Positions 7,661 through 14,802 of a DNA stretch of 53,453 nucleotides are shown here, in pieces. The notes below the pieces were generated by a model. That model saw nothing but the letters and a program-made list of their open reading frames with translations, was not told the origin of the DNA and did not search any database. A program made the position numbers and the translations under genes. The stretch is from Bacteroidota bacterium (GTDB lineage: Bacteria; Bacteroidota; Bacteroidia; Sphingobacteriales; Sphingobacteriaceae). Each line of letters begins with the position of its first letter. Position 1 is the stretch's first letter. Location of the stretch: positions 1 through 53,453 of the forward strand of contig JABDFM010000017.1 in assembly GCA_013286565.1 (NCBI GenBank), given 5' to 3'.

Positions 7661-8852
7661 TGTCTGAGTTGTTTACCTTATGATAGATCATTACCTGGTT
7701 ACCAAATATCTTAGAAAAACCTTTTACATCCTCGCCGGTCCACGCATTATTCATTTCGCCATAGCTGCCGAACTTACTCGACATCAGATCGTGATCAGAT
7801 TCGATACCTGTAACCTGGAAACGATATGGGTTTAGTTCTACAAACACTTTTCCGCTTACATTATGCTGCGTGTCAGTTAAAAAGGCCTCGATATTACGCA
7901 TGATCGGATCGTGGAATTGTCCTTCGTGCAGCCAGTTACCATAAAAGGTGGAAAGCTGGTCTTTCCAGGAAAGCTGCCATTTGGTTAATACGTGTTTCTC
8001 CAGCGTATGGTGCGCTTTAATGATGATCATAGGCGCGGCAGCTTCAAAACCTACACGACCTTTTATGCCTATAATGGTATCACCTACGTGGATATCACGA
8101 CCAATGCCATAAGGTTGGGCTATCGCTTGTAAGTCCTGTATGGCTTGGGTTGGGTGATCGTAATGTTTACCGTCAATACCTGTTAACTCACCTTTTTTAA
8201 ATGTTAATTCGATGTTCCTGGTTCCAGATTTAGTCATTGGCGTCGGCCAGGCATCTTCCGGTAGACCTAAATTTGAGGTAAGTGTTTCCTTGCCGCCAAC
8301 TGATGTACCCCAGATACCCTTGTTGATCGAATACTTCGCTTTTTCAAAGTTCATTTCAACACCATGCTTTTTTAGATAATCGATTTCCTCCTCGCGGCTT
8401 AATTTCAAATCCCTGATAGGGGTTAATATCTGCACTTGCGGAACAAGGATATTAAAGATCATATCAAACCTCACTTGGTCGTTACCGGCGCCGGTACTGC
8501 CATGGGCCACATATTCGGCGCCAATTTCCTTGGCATAATTGGCGATAGCAGTTGCCTGGCTCACCCGCTCAGCACTTACAGATAGGGGATAGGTATTATT
8601 CTTTAATACATTACCGTATATCAAATAACGCACGCAGGTGTTGTAAAAGTTTTCGGTCTCATCCACCACATGATGCGATGTGACGCCCATTTGATAGGCT
8701 CTCCGCTCCACATTAAATAATTCATCAGCACTAAAACCACCGGTATTTACAATAACGGAATGCACTTCCATGCCTAAATCACGGGTCAAATAGATGCAGC
8801 AGAATGAGGTGTCTAATCCGCCGCTATAAGCCAGTACTACTTTTTTCTTCAT
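7653..8852 (-). CDS. argG: argininosuccinate synthase
   Basis: ATP-dependent condensation of citrulline with aspartate. The PP-loop AYSGGLDTS is at residues 8-16, and HGSTGAGNDQVRFD (about 117-130) and EYVAHGSTG are diagnostic for the family. Length 399 is normal. The stop codon overlaps the start of the cupin gene (bases ATGGATAA), typical of translational coupling. Upstream, an 86-base gap to the GNAT gene is largely filled by a long inverted repeat, so relative expression of GNAT and argG could be modulated at the mRNA level. In the acylated Bacteroidota pathway its substrate is citrulline freed from the acyl-citrulline by a deacylase, which is not in this window. Confidence 0.96.
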   Translation of the reverse strand: MKKKVVLAYSGGLDTSFCCIYLTRDLGMEVHSVIVNTGGFSADELFNVERRAYQMGVTSHHVVDETENFYNTCVRYLIYGNVLKNNTYPLSVSAERVSQATAIANYAKEIGAEYVAHGSTGAGNDQVRFDMIFNILVPQVQILTPIRDLKLSREEEIDYLKKHGVEMNFEKAKYSINKGIWGTSVGGKETLTSNLGLPEDAWPTPMTKSGTRNIELTFKKGELTGIDGKHYDHPTQAIQDLQAIAQPYGIGRDIHVGDTIIGIKGRVGFEAAAPMIIIKAHHTLEKHVLTKWQLSWKDQLSTFYGNWLHEGQFHDPIMRNIEAFLTDTQHNVSGKVFVELNPYRFQVTGIESDHDLMSSKFGSYGEMNNAWTGEDVKGFSKIFGNQVMIYHKVNNSDNG

Positions 8853-8865
8853 CTTTATTCTTATT

Positions 8866-8927
8866 GTAGAGACGCAATACTTTGCGTCTCAATGTATATT
8901 TTGAGACGCAAGGTATTGCGTCTCTAC
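8866..8927. repeat. inverted repeat of GTAGAGACGC family
   Basis: Two 27-base arms (8866-8892 and 8901-8927) that match as reverse complements at 26 of 27 positions, with an 8-base loop. Each arm is itself palindromic (GAGACGCAA, 4-base spacer, TTGCGTCTC), so the region can form one long stem or two short hairpins. A second copy is at 17418-17502. It lies inside the arginine operon between GNAT and argG. Confidence 0.9.
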
Positions 8928-8938
8928 GGTGTTTTTAA

Positions 8939-9586
8939 TTAATCATGATCCTGACCAATGCGCTTCTTAATCGCATTTTCGATACGCTCCAGCAAGGTAG
9001 CTTTATGCGTTATCTTTTTCATTTTATCTTCGTATTCTTTTATCTTTTCTGCCGGGTCGAATAGCATGGCGGTGCACATGCAGTTTTTGCGGTCTTTGCT
9101 GGTTAGGATATCATAATTAACGCAGCTTTTGCAACCCTGCCAAAAGTTTTCGTCCTGGGTAAGTTCGGAATAAGTAACAGGTTCGTAACCCAGTTCAGAG
9201 TTGATCTTCATTACAGCCAGACCGGTTGTTAAACCAAATATTTTTGATTCAGGGTATTTGGTTCTCGAAAGGTCAAATATTTTATGCTTGATCGCCTTTG
9301 CCAATCCCACTTTGCGAAATATGGGGTTAACTACCAGGCCCGAGTTTGCCACGAAATCGCCATGGCTCCAGGTTTCTATGTAACAGAAACCCGCCCAGGT
9401 GCCGTCTTTATGAAAAGCGATGACTGCTTTTCCCTCGAGCATCTTGTTGGCTACGTATTCGGGCGAACGTTGGGCAATACCGGTGCCGCGTGCTTTTGCC
9501 GATTCAGCCATTTCATCACATATCTGCTGTGCATAATCAATATGCTGGGCGGATGCAACCTGTATATCAAAATCTTGTATGGTCAT
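8939..9586 (-). CDS. GNAT acyltransferase, probable first enzyme of arginine pathway
   Basis: First gene of the arginine operon. The GNAT fold is recognisable: GFCYIETW beta strand, VVNPIFRKVGLAKAIKHKIF acyl-CoA loop (about 85-104) and a later GLTTGLAVMKINSELGYEPVTY strand-helix block. In Bacteroidota, where classical argA and argJ are usually absent, such a gene at the head of the cluster is the likely N-acyl-glutamate synthase (inference from context). A C-terminal extension carries four cysteines, C152, C155, C169 and C171 (CKSC and CMC), suggestive of a bound metal, followed by a charged, coiled-coil-like tail. Donor specificity (acetyl or succinyl) is not readable. Confidence 0.85.
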   Translation of the reverse strand: MTIQDFDIQVASAQHIDYAQQICDEMAESAKARGTGIAQRSPEYVANKMLEGKAVIAFHKDGTWAGFCYIETWSHGDFVANSGLVVNPIFRKVGLAKAIKHKIFDLSRTKYPESKIFGLTTGLAVMKINSELGYEPVTYSELTQDENFWQGCKSCVNYDILTSKDRKNCMCTAMLFDPAEKIKEYEDKMKKITHKATLLERIENAIKKRIGQDHD

Positions 9587-9697
9587 TGAAATAGAAAAAT
9601 TACCTTTAAATTGTTGGCTTGCGCCAGTACGTAATTAGAGTGAACTTTATTGATGAAGTTTAAAAAACTCCAAGTCTGGGCGAATAGTAGAAACCAA

Positions 9698-9823
9698 TTA
9701 AACCCGGGAGATAAAAAGCCTTCGTCGGGAAGGCGAAAATTCAAAAACAGTTGAAACCAAAGCAGCGGCAACCGGAGCAAATGTTGCTCTTATTACGGGC
9801 TTATTTAAGCTTTGTTGGATCAT
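9698..9823 (-). CDS. candidate arginine leader peptide, 41 aa
   Basis: Short ORF in the long 5' leader of the arginine operon. ATG at 9821-9823 lies about 32 bases after the inferred transcription start, behind an A-rich stretch as is usual for Bacteroidota starts. The peptide begins MIQQSLNKPVIRATFAPV and ends SPSRRRLFISRV. Five of 41 residues are Arg: R12, the run R33-R34-R35 (CGA CGA AGG) and R40. The Arg run falls inside the hairpin 9718-9734 that is followed by TTTTTAT. This matches the logic of ribosome-mediated attenuation, although here the ORF spans the hairpin instead of ending before it. Chance occurrence cannot be excluded from one genome. Confidence 0.5.
   Translation of the reverse strand: MIQQSLNKPVIRATFAPVAAALVSTVFEFSPSRRRLFISRV
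9711..9734 (-). terminator. terminator-like hairpin in arg leader
   Basis: On the minus strand GCCTTC, loop CCGAC, GAAGGC (9718-9734) followed by TTTTTAT (9711-9717). The 6-bp, GC-rich stem plus U-run has the form of a small intrinsic terminator 125 bases before the GNAT start. The Arg codons 33-35 of the leader ORF occupy the loop and descending arm. An upstream hairpin GAGCAA-CAT-TTGCTC (9775-9789) with the alternative pairing GCAAC/GTTGC could act as a competing structure. Confidence 0.5.
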
Positions 9824-9858
9824 TTTGATGCGCGTTTTTGTTATTTTTAATTTGGGTG

Positions 9859-9889
9859 CAAATTATCGCATAAATTTTTACTTATGCAA
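9859..9889 (-). promoter_or_regulatory. candidate promoter of the arginine operon
   Basis: Minus-strand TTG at 9889-9887 and TAATTTG at 9865-9859, spaced by 21 bases, fit the Bacteroidota -33/-7 arrangement (the -7 box has one spacer base fewer than TAnnTTTG). Transcription would start near 9855, giving a leader of about 270 bases before GNAT. Confidence 0.55.
9868..9887. promoter_or_regulatory. ARG-box-like operator
   Basis: Palindrome with arms GCATAAGT and ATTTATGC (7 of 8 positions complementary) around AAAA. It resembles ArgR operators (TGAAT/ATTCA or TGCATA-type half-sites) and occupies the spacer between the two promoter elements, where a bound repressor would block RNA polymerase. 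No argR gene lies in the window, so the regulator is inferred. Confidence 0.5.
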
Positions 9890-9949
9890 GAAAAAATGTG
9901 TTTAATGTGAATAGGATGATTTTTGTTGGTTGATTGGGTTGATCCACGA

Positions 9950-10639
9950 TTATTTTGTCTGTCCGCCTTTGTAAAAGGTATCCAAAGCATGAGTTGAGTT
10001 AAGATAATGCATTATTAATGCTACAATCAATATGCTAATTATAATAGCTACTACAACGGCTGTTTGATAAGGCCTCGCCTTGTAAAGCGTGGTTTTTCCG
10101 ATGTATTTGTTCCAGAATAGAATATCTATCAGATACGCGTTTATAACAGCGAAAAAGATATTGGATGCGAAGTTTAAATTTAAAGTTGTCGGGATGATAC
10201 TCTCAATAACAGTAACGCTGATACCGAATAATAGAACGAGCGCAACACCAATTGTGTTTTTTGTTTTCCAGATGTTCATTGCCATCATTACTGAGCCGAA
10301 CAAAGGACCGAAGCAGAGCGTAAATACCTTTATTACTCTTCTTGAATAAAAAGAATAAGCATCAGTATCCTCAACAAGAGAGTTTTTATAGGTTCCGCTA
10401 AAGATGCCGCCATAACCAGAACCTGAATTTTCAGCTATTTCCGTACGGGCAAGCATATCCTCACGGATGACTCTTTGTTCCTCTTCAGAAAATTCAACTC
10501 CCCGCCTTTGTAATTCGGCTACTGCTGCTAGGACGCTTTCAGGCAGGTATTTTTCGCGGTTATCAATGCATTGTCTTAGTTCAGTATCCGATTTAGTATT
10601 TACCGGGGGGGCATCAGGTCTTATAAAGCTTGTGAGCAT
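9950..10639 (-). CDS. hypothetical protein with four membrane segments
   Basis: Not recognised. A soluble N-terminal part of about 100 residues contains a helical segment (TELRQCIDNREKYLPESV followed by AVAELQRRGVEFSEEE), then four hydrophobic stretches at about 104-124, 128-148, 157-176 and 192-212. Probably an integral cytoplasmic-membrane protein with a cytosolic head. No catalytic motif is visible. It lies alone, 59 bases upstream of the inferred arginine promoter on the same strand, with 45 bases separating it from the ypdA gene upstream, so it may be the second gene of a ypdA transcript. Confidence 0.7.
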   Translation of the reverse strand: MLTSFIRPDAPPVNTKSDTELRQCIDNREKYLPESVLAAVAELQRRGVEFSEEEQRVIREDMLARTEIAENSGSGYGGIFSGTYKNSLVEDTDAYSFYSRRVIKVFTLCFGPLFGSVMMAMNIWKTKNTIGVALVLLFGISVTVIESIIPTTLNLNFASNIFFAVINAYLIDILFWNKYIGKTTLYKARPYQTAVVVAIIISILIVALIMHYLNSTHALDTFYKGGQTK

Positions 10640-10684
10640 AATTGTGAAAAGGGTTGAGGCCTAAAATAGTTATTTAAACCGAAT

Positions 10685-11647
10685 CTACTTCAATTTCCCC
10701 ACAATATCCCCAATGATCATATCTGCATGGATACGCGAATTTTCAATGAACCATAAATGGGTATCCATGCCTCCGCATACCACACCTGCAAGGTAAATGC
10801 CTTTGAGAGTGGTTTCCATGGTTTCAGGATTATATTGTGGGAGACATTTTTCATCTTCAGATAATACGATCCCCATTTTCTTCAGGAAATCAAAATTTGG
10901 CCGGTAGCCTGTCATCGCCATTACAAAATCATTGGGGATGGTAATCTTTCCTTCAGGTGTTTCAATATCTACATTATGTTCACGAACAGCCGAAAGTGTC
11001 GAATTAAAATAGGCTTTAATGCTCCCTTCCTTGATACGGTTGATAATATCCGGCCTAACCCAGTATTTTACCCTATGGCTAACTTCTTCGCCGCGGATAA
11101 CCAAAGTAACCTCAGCGCCTTTGCGGTAGGTTTCCAAAGCCACGTCAATAGCCGAGTTACTTGAACCCACTACTACTACTTTTTGTAGCGCATAATAATG
11201 CGGGTCTTTGTAATAGTGTTGCACTTTTGGCAAATCCTCTCCGGGAATATCCAGGTTAACAGCTATATCATAAAAACCAGTGGATACGATCACATTTTTG
11301 GCCTCGTAATTTGCTTTGCTGGTTTTGATAGAATAGTGACCATCTGTTTTTTCAATTCCTGTCACTTCTTCAAATAAGTTCACTTTCAAATGATTTGAAA
11401 AGGCCACACGGCGATAATACTCCAGCGCCTCGGCACGGTTAGGTTTGTTGCTGATGGTGACAAAGGGTATCCCGCCGATCTCTAACTTTTCTGAAGTAGA
11501 AAAGAAAGTCATGGTAGAAGGGTAGTTGTATAAGGAATTTACAAGGCAGCCTTTTTCAACAATAATATAGCTTAAACCAGCTTTTTGAGCAGCCAATCCG
11601 CAAGCCAAACCTATGGGGCCACCGCCTATAATGAATATATCGAGCAT
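10685..11647 (-). CDS. ypdA: YpdA-family bacillithiol disulfide reductase
   Basis: FAD- and NAD(P)H-dependent oxidoreductase of the thioredoxin-reductase-like YpdA family, proposed to reduce oxidised bacillithiol. The FAD motif IIGGGPIGLACGLAA is at residues 6-20; the adjacent VEKGCLVNSLYNYPSTMTFF segment is characteristic of the family. The NADPH motif VVVGSSNSAIDVALE is at about 159-173 and AMTGYRPNFDFL near 248-259. No CxxC redox pair is seen, as expected for YpdA. Length 320 is usual. It implies that the organism makes bacillithiol, although no synthesis genes are in this window. Confidence 0.9.
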   Translation of the reverse strand: MLDIFIIGGGPIGLACGLAAQKAGLSYIIVEKGCLVNSLYNYPSTMTFFSTSEKLEIGGIPFVTISNKPNRAEALEYYRRVAFSNHLKVNLFEEVTGIEKTDGHYSIKTSKANYEAKNVIVSTGFYDIAVNLDIPGEDLPKVQHYYKDPHYYALQKVVVVGSSNSAIDVALETYRKGAEVTLVIRGEEVSHRVKYWVRPDIINRIKEGSIKAYFNSTLSAVREHNVDIETPEGKITIPNDFVMAMTGYRPNFDFLKKMGIVLSEDEKCLPQYNPETMETTLKGIYLAGVVCGGMDTHLWFIENSRIHADMIIGDIVGKLK

Positions 11648-11672
11648 ATTAATTTGAGAATTTTATATTTTT

Positions 11673-11767
11673 TGTCATTTCGAACGACAGAGAGAAATCT
11701 TATATGACATGCATCGTCCGCATTTCAGATGTATAAGATTTCTCCTCGTTCCTCGTTCGAAATGACA
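11673..11767. repeat. long inverted repeat (TCATTTCGAACG family)
   Basis: Outer arms TGTCATTTCGAACGA and TCGTTCGAAATGACA are perfect complements; an inner pair GAGAAATCTTAT / ATAAGATTTCTC continues the stem with a small offset. The centre is a short variable segment. It fills the gap between ypdA and a small GNAT gene and could act as a processing or termination hairpin or a MITE-like element. Confidence 0.85.
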
Positions 11768-11785
11768 GGTGGTTAGTAAGTTTTA

Positions 11786-12070
11786 TTAATCTACCAGCAC
11801 ATCCCCATACGCTTTCACCCGGTCAAAAACCGATCTGGCAAAGGTACAGGTTGGTAGCACTTTCAGCTTATTTTCGCGGGCGAAATTTACCCCCGCTTCT
11901 ACCAGTTTTTCGCCTATGTGATGACCTTGTGATTTTACGTTCACTTCGGTATGGTAAATGTTCATTACGCCATTTTTGATCAGGAAATCCATCTTGCCCA
12001 AACGCTTGCCATCTTCATCAATATAAAAGGTACCGATGTTGCTTCTTCTTTGCTCCAGTTTTATTTCCAT
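11786..12070 (-). CDS. small GNAT-family protein, NATD1-like
   Basis: Short acetyltransferase-like protein of 94 residues, of the single-domain group related to eukaryotic NATD1 and bacterial YjdJ-type proteins. Visible features are the beta strands GTFYIDEDGKRLGKMDFLI and the acetyl-CoA loop EVNVKSQGHHIGEKLVEAGVNFARE (about 43-66), followed by KVLPTCTFARSVFDR. It lacks the N-terminal strands of full GNATs, as is normal for this group. Substrate unknown. It is downstream of the SRP RNA gene on the same strand. Confidence 0.8.
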   Translation of the reverse strand: MEIKLEQRRSNIGTFYIDEDGKRLGKMDFLIKNGVMNIYHTEVNVKSQGHHIGEKLVEAGVNFARENKLKVLPTCTFARSVFDRVKAYGDVLVD

Positions 12071-12190
12071 AGCGAAATGATCATTCTACGCAATTAAGCA
12101 AAATAGATTGAAGAAATAACCATACGGATAATGAAGATTGCAAAAAAATGATCGGAGAGAATTTCCTGCCCCTGGAGGAAAATAAAAAAA

Positions 12191-12293
12191 GGGTAAGCTA
12201 CTTTTATCGCACCGCTACAACCCTCTACCCTTGCTGCGTTCCCACCCTGGGGGAGTTCAAGAGGAGCTGGTCGTAAAAGACTTACCCCGGCAC
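12191..12293 (-). ncRNA. ffs: signal recognition particle RNA, small bacterial type
   Basis: RNA component of SRP, which binds Ffh for co-translational targeting. On the minus strand the 5' end GTGCCGGGGTAAG pairs with the 3' GCTTACCC, forming the closing helix. The apical part contains CTCCCCCAGGGTGGGAACGC followed by AGCAAGGG, that is, the GGAA tetraloop with the symmetric and asymmetric internal loops bound by Ffh. After the 3' end comes TTTTTTTATT, so the closing helix plus U-run may serve as terminator. About 103 nucleotides, no Alu domain. Ends are inferred from pairing. Confidence 0.9.
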
Positions 12294-12335
12294 AAAGATA
12301 AACAAAAGGTTGATATGGGTGAAAAAAAATATGAG

Positions 12336-12363
12336 GTGAAAGGTAAAAGGCTAAAGGTCAAAG
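12336..12363. repeat. heptad-period degenerate repeat
   Basis: Tandem 7-mers GTGAAAG, GTAAAAG, GCTAAAG, GTCAAAG, the same family as 6281-6308, with further degenerate units to about 12402. Located between the SRP RNA and the 2H phosphoesterase gene. Confidence 0.7.
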
Positions 12364-12426
12364 GTTTTTATTAAGGTAAAGGATTGAGGCTAAAATGGAA
12401 AGGTGATTTTTTAATTTAAACCAGCT

Positions 12427-13092
12427 TTACCCTTCTTCTTTCACCTTTAAGCCTTTTTCCTCAAAAAGACTGGTCTGCCTGCTATTGCTCTGGTTCTCAG
12501 GCATCGGTTTTAGCAACGACGGTCTCGGCGGCTTCTCCTGCACTAAATGCCTGCCCTCAAAAGGTATTTCGGTAAATACTTCCCAATGGGCAAAGGTATC
12601 AAAGGCCTGCCGGTGCAATATGGTGAGATTGTCGATAGTGAAGGGCTCTATCCAGCGCAAGTTTTTAAAATGCGGCCATAGCTTATTGTGCGCGGTAACG
12701 TGGATATTGCGCGCTATGGTAATGTGCGGCACCAGGTAATCCTTAATATTGAGGCCTTTTTTAAGCGCCCTAAACCATTGAGCAGTAGAGTAAGTAGAAC
12801 GGATAGCCGCATAAACAGTACGGTATTCGTCGCCATGAGCGAAAAAGTCGAAACCGTCGATCATCAGCGACACAGGGGGCAATAGTTGAATATTCTTCTC
12901 CAAACCTCTTATCTCGGGTTCAGCCATAAAGGGCTTGCGCCGCGGCATGGTCTTGATAGAAATATGAGCCTGGGAATGTAAACTCTCATATGCGCCGATG
13001 ATACCGGCAGCATCTGCTTTATGTTTCTTTATTTGCCCACTGATCTCATCCGGCGGCGAAAGCACGATCATATAATCTGCATAACCTTTCAT
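12427..13092 (-). CDS. 2'-5' RNA ligase / 2H phosphoesterase family protein
   Basis: Two-histidine phosphoesterase fold. The two signature motifs HxS/T are present: HISI with H43 and S45, and HITI with H123 and T125. Known members act on 2',5' linkages or cyclic phosphates of RNA or nucleotides; the exact substrate cannot be predicted. Length 221 is slightly longer than the core domain because of a basic, proline-rich C-terminal tail (KPPRPSLLKPMPENQS and onward) with no recognisable domain. It is transcribed toward the SRP RNA, separated by a heptad repeat. The next gene upstream, on the same strand, is a VOC protein with its own start context. Confidence 0.85.
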   Translation of the reverse strand: MKGYADYMIVLSPPDEISGQIKKHKADAAGIIGAYESLHSQAHISIKTMPRRKPFMAEPEIRGLEKNIQLLPPVSLMIDGFDFFAHGDEYRTVYAAIRSTYSTAQWFRALKKGLNIKDYLVPHITIARNIHVTAHNKLWPHFKNLRWIEPFTIDNLTILHRQAFDTFAHWEVFTEIPFEGRHLVQEKPPRPSLLKPMPENQSNSRQTSLFEEKGLKVKEEG

Positions 13093-13185
13093 AGCATTTT
13101 AAACTGGGATTTAAATATGCTAAAAAAATTAGTATATTGCAAATTTATTTTGCGATTTCTACTTTATAACGAGCAGGAAATACAG

Positions 13186-13572
13186 TTACCTGCTTTCCAG
13201 CACCGATAATATATTGCCTGCCGGATCTGTAAACCAGGCGATGGTTGGTCCGCCGTTGCCGCGGGCTATGCCTTTCCCATCGGTTTTCAAAAATTCCGAA
13301 TCGTAATGTTCAAATTTTACGCCTTTCGCGGTTAGCTTATCCACCGTTATTTCTACATCATCAACCGGGAAATTCAGGATGGTGAAGGTGGCAGGTGTAT
13401 GGTTGGGTTTGGGATAGATCATCACCGTATAACCTGCGATGTCTATTTCGAGCAGGGTGGTGCCCATTTCTACCTCTTTTACTTTTAAACCGAGCGTATT
13501 ACCGTAAAACTCTTTTGCTTTAGGGATATCGTTTACTGAAAAACTGCTAAATATTTTGCTGCTGTTAAACAT
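13186..13572 (-). CDS. VOC-family (glyoxalase-like) protein
   Basis: Single vicinal-oxygen-chelate module of 128 residues. N-terminal beta-alpha unit [24 protein letters not shown] and C-terminal [20 protein letters not shown] are the usual VOC landmarks; the acidic residue in the last strand is present (VLE). Such proteins may be dioxygenases, lyases, resistance proteins or PhnB-like; nothing narrows the choice. It is monocistronic in appearance, about 94 bases from its downstream neighbour and 115 bases from the SRPBCC gene upstream. Confidence 0.85.
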   Translation of the reverse strand: MFNSSKIFSSFSVNDIPKAKEFYGNTLGLKVKEVEMGTTLLEIDIAGYTVMIYPKPNHTPATFTILNFPVDDVEITVDKLTAKGVKFEHYDSEFLKTDGKGIARGNGGPTIAWFTDPAGNILSVLESR

Positions 13573-13687
13573 AGGTGTGTTGTTTAATTGGTTAATTGGT
13601 TAATAATCAAATCTATCAACAATAAAGCATACCTAAGGGTTTTAAATACGACAATATAACGGGTCTATCGCGACAAACTACATTGAT

Positions 13688-14113
13688 TTATTTTTCAACA
13701 AATTCCTTAAGCGACGTACCAACGATATAGGTCCAACCGCTTTCGAAACTTGTTCTTGCAAAATCAGGGTTATCAGTCACGAAGGTTTCTAATCCCTCGT
13801 GCGTTAACTTAACACGGGTAGTATTGCTCTCGGGAAACAACTCCCAGGTTACAAATGAAATTCCTTCCATCCCCTCATAAGTCCAGCTATGCTTAAGTTT
13901 TTTATTGGCAATGACCTCAGTTATTTTACATAAATGAACATAAACTTTGTTTTCGCTTCCTCCATTGAATGTAAATTCAAAACCTACTTCCGGCTCAAAT
14001 TCAGCAATATCAAAATACCATTGTTTCATCTGTGCCTTGTCGGTAATGGCCCTCCATATTTTTTCAGCAGGGGTGTTTAGGGTTCGTTCAATTACAAATG
14101 GTTTAGTTTTCAT
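13688..14113 (-). CDS. SRPBCC (AHSA1-like) domain protein
   Basis: START/Bet v1-like fold of the Aha1-C (activator of Hsp90) type common in soil bacteria. Recognisable landmarks are the N-terminal VIERTLNTPAEKIWRAITD, the KQWYFD segment and the C-terminal SFESGWTYIVGTSLKEFVE. Length 141 is typical. Proteins of this group bind small hydrophobic ligands or act with VOC proteins; it is next to a VOC gene on the same strand, so a shared function is possible but unproven. Confidence 0.85.
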   Translation of the reverse strand: MKTKPFVIERTLNTPAEKIWRAITDKAQMKQWYFDIAEFEPEVGFEFTFNGGSENKVYVHLCKITEVIANKKLKHSWTYEGMEGISFVTWELFPESNTTRVKLTHEGLETFVTDNPDFARTSFESGWTYIVGTSLKEFVEK

Positions 14114-14193
14114 CTTCCGGCTAATTTTAGGCTTTATTCTCTAAAGCAGGGAAATTACGCAAATGTTTTTTGAATTATGTAGTTTTATGGCAC

Positions 14194-14421
14194 ATGACAG
14201 ACCAGCAACAGAACAAAGATCCTCTTCACGGCAAAACTTTAGAAATGATATTAAATGCGCTGGTGGAAAAATATGGCTGGCCCGAACTGGGTTATCGTAT
14301 CCGCATTAATTGTTTTTTGGATAATCCAAGTGTAGGATCAAGCCTCAAGTTTCTTCGCAAAACGCCCTGGGCGCGTAAAAAGGTGGAAGAGCTGTATATC
14401 AACAGTCAAATAGAAAGCTAA
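14194..14421 (+). CDS. VF530-family (DUF2132) DNA-binding protein
   Basis: Small basic protein with the family landmarks [28 protein letters not shown] and a later [26 protein letters not shown]. The fold of family members has been linked to DNA binding; the role is unknown. The reading frame extends upstream to a TTG at 14170, but the ATG at 14194 ([13 protein letters not shown]) matches where the conserved region begins and is preferred, giving 75 residues. Confidence 0.85.
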   Translation: MTDQQQNKDPLHGKTLEMILNALVEKYGWPELGYRIRINCFLDNPSVGSSLKFLRKTPWARKKVEELYINSQIES

Positions 14422-14464
14422 GAGCGGAAATAATATTACCCTGTGCCTCCATGGTTGAATTTTT

Positions 14465-14510
14465 TTTACCACAGAGAGCACGAAGGATTTCACAGAGTGA
14501 CACAGAGATT
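14465..14510. repeat. CACAGAG-type repeat
   Basis: Contains CCACAGAG, CACAGAG and CACAGAG within about 45 bases, just downstream of the CDGSH gene and related to the longer array at 30990-31080. Unit spacing is partly 7-based (21 bases) and partly broken (10 bases). Confidence 0.55.
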
Positions 14511-14516
14511 TTATTA

Positions 14517-14744
14517 TTAAACTACCTTCTTAGGTGGCAGATCAAAGGCCTGTGCTTCATGCTCGAAGTTACCTTTGTGCGATCCATCACAGAATGGTTT
14601 ATTAGCTGAATGGCCACAGCGGCAAATGGATACAATTGTGCGACCCTGCAACCCATAGGTATTGCCCTGCATATCCACTATTTCAAAATCGCCATCAACT
14701 TTTACCGATCCGTTACTATTTATTGTGAGCTTTGTTGTAGCCAT
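14517..14744 (-). CDS. CDGSH iron-sulfur domain protein
   Basis: Binds a 2Fe-2S cluster through three Cys and one His. The motif is complete: C41, C43, C52 and H56 within CRCGHSANKPFCDGSH, the form found in mitoNEET-like proteins. Length 75 is a single domain with no membrane anchor, so it is cytosolic. Its role is probably redox or Fe-S related; partners are not indicated by the neighbourhood, since GH35 is the next gene upstream on the same strand after a 58-base gap. Confidence 0.92.
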   Translation of the reverse strand: MATTKLTINSNGSVKVDGDFEIVDMQGNTYGLQGRTIVSICRCGHSANKPFCDGSHKGNFEHEAQAFDLPPKKVV

Positions 14745-14802
14745 GTTTTTTTTTAAATTTTAATTGGCTGCAAATGTAATAATCTGTTTGATACTGCCCG
14801 TG

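Noticed and set aside
9583..9780. 65-codon frame in the arginine leader that ends in ATGA with the GNAT start
   Set aside because: It has only a TTG start directly after an in-frame TAA, no ATG, and a composition of random leucine/phenylalanine-rich type. The ATG-started 41-codon frame is the better leader candidate, although the ATGA overlap is curious.
14170..14193. TTG start for the VF530-family gene
   Set aside because: Eight extra residues without conservation; ATG at 14194 is adjacent to the conserved region.
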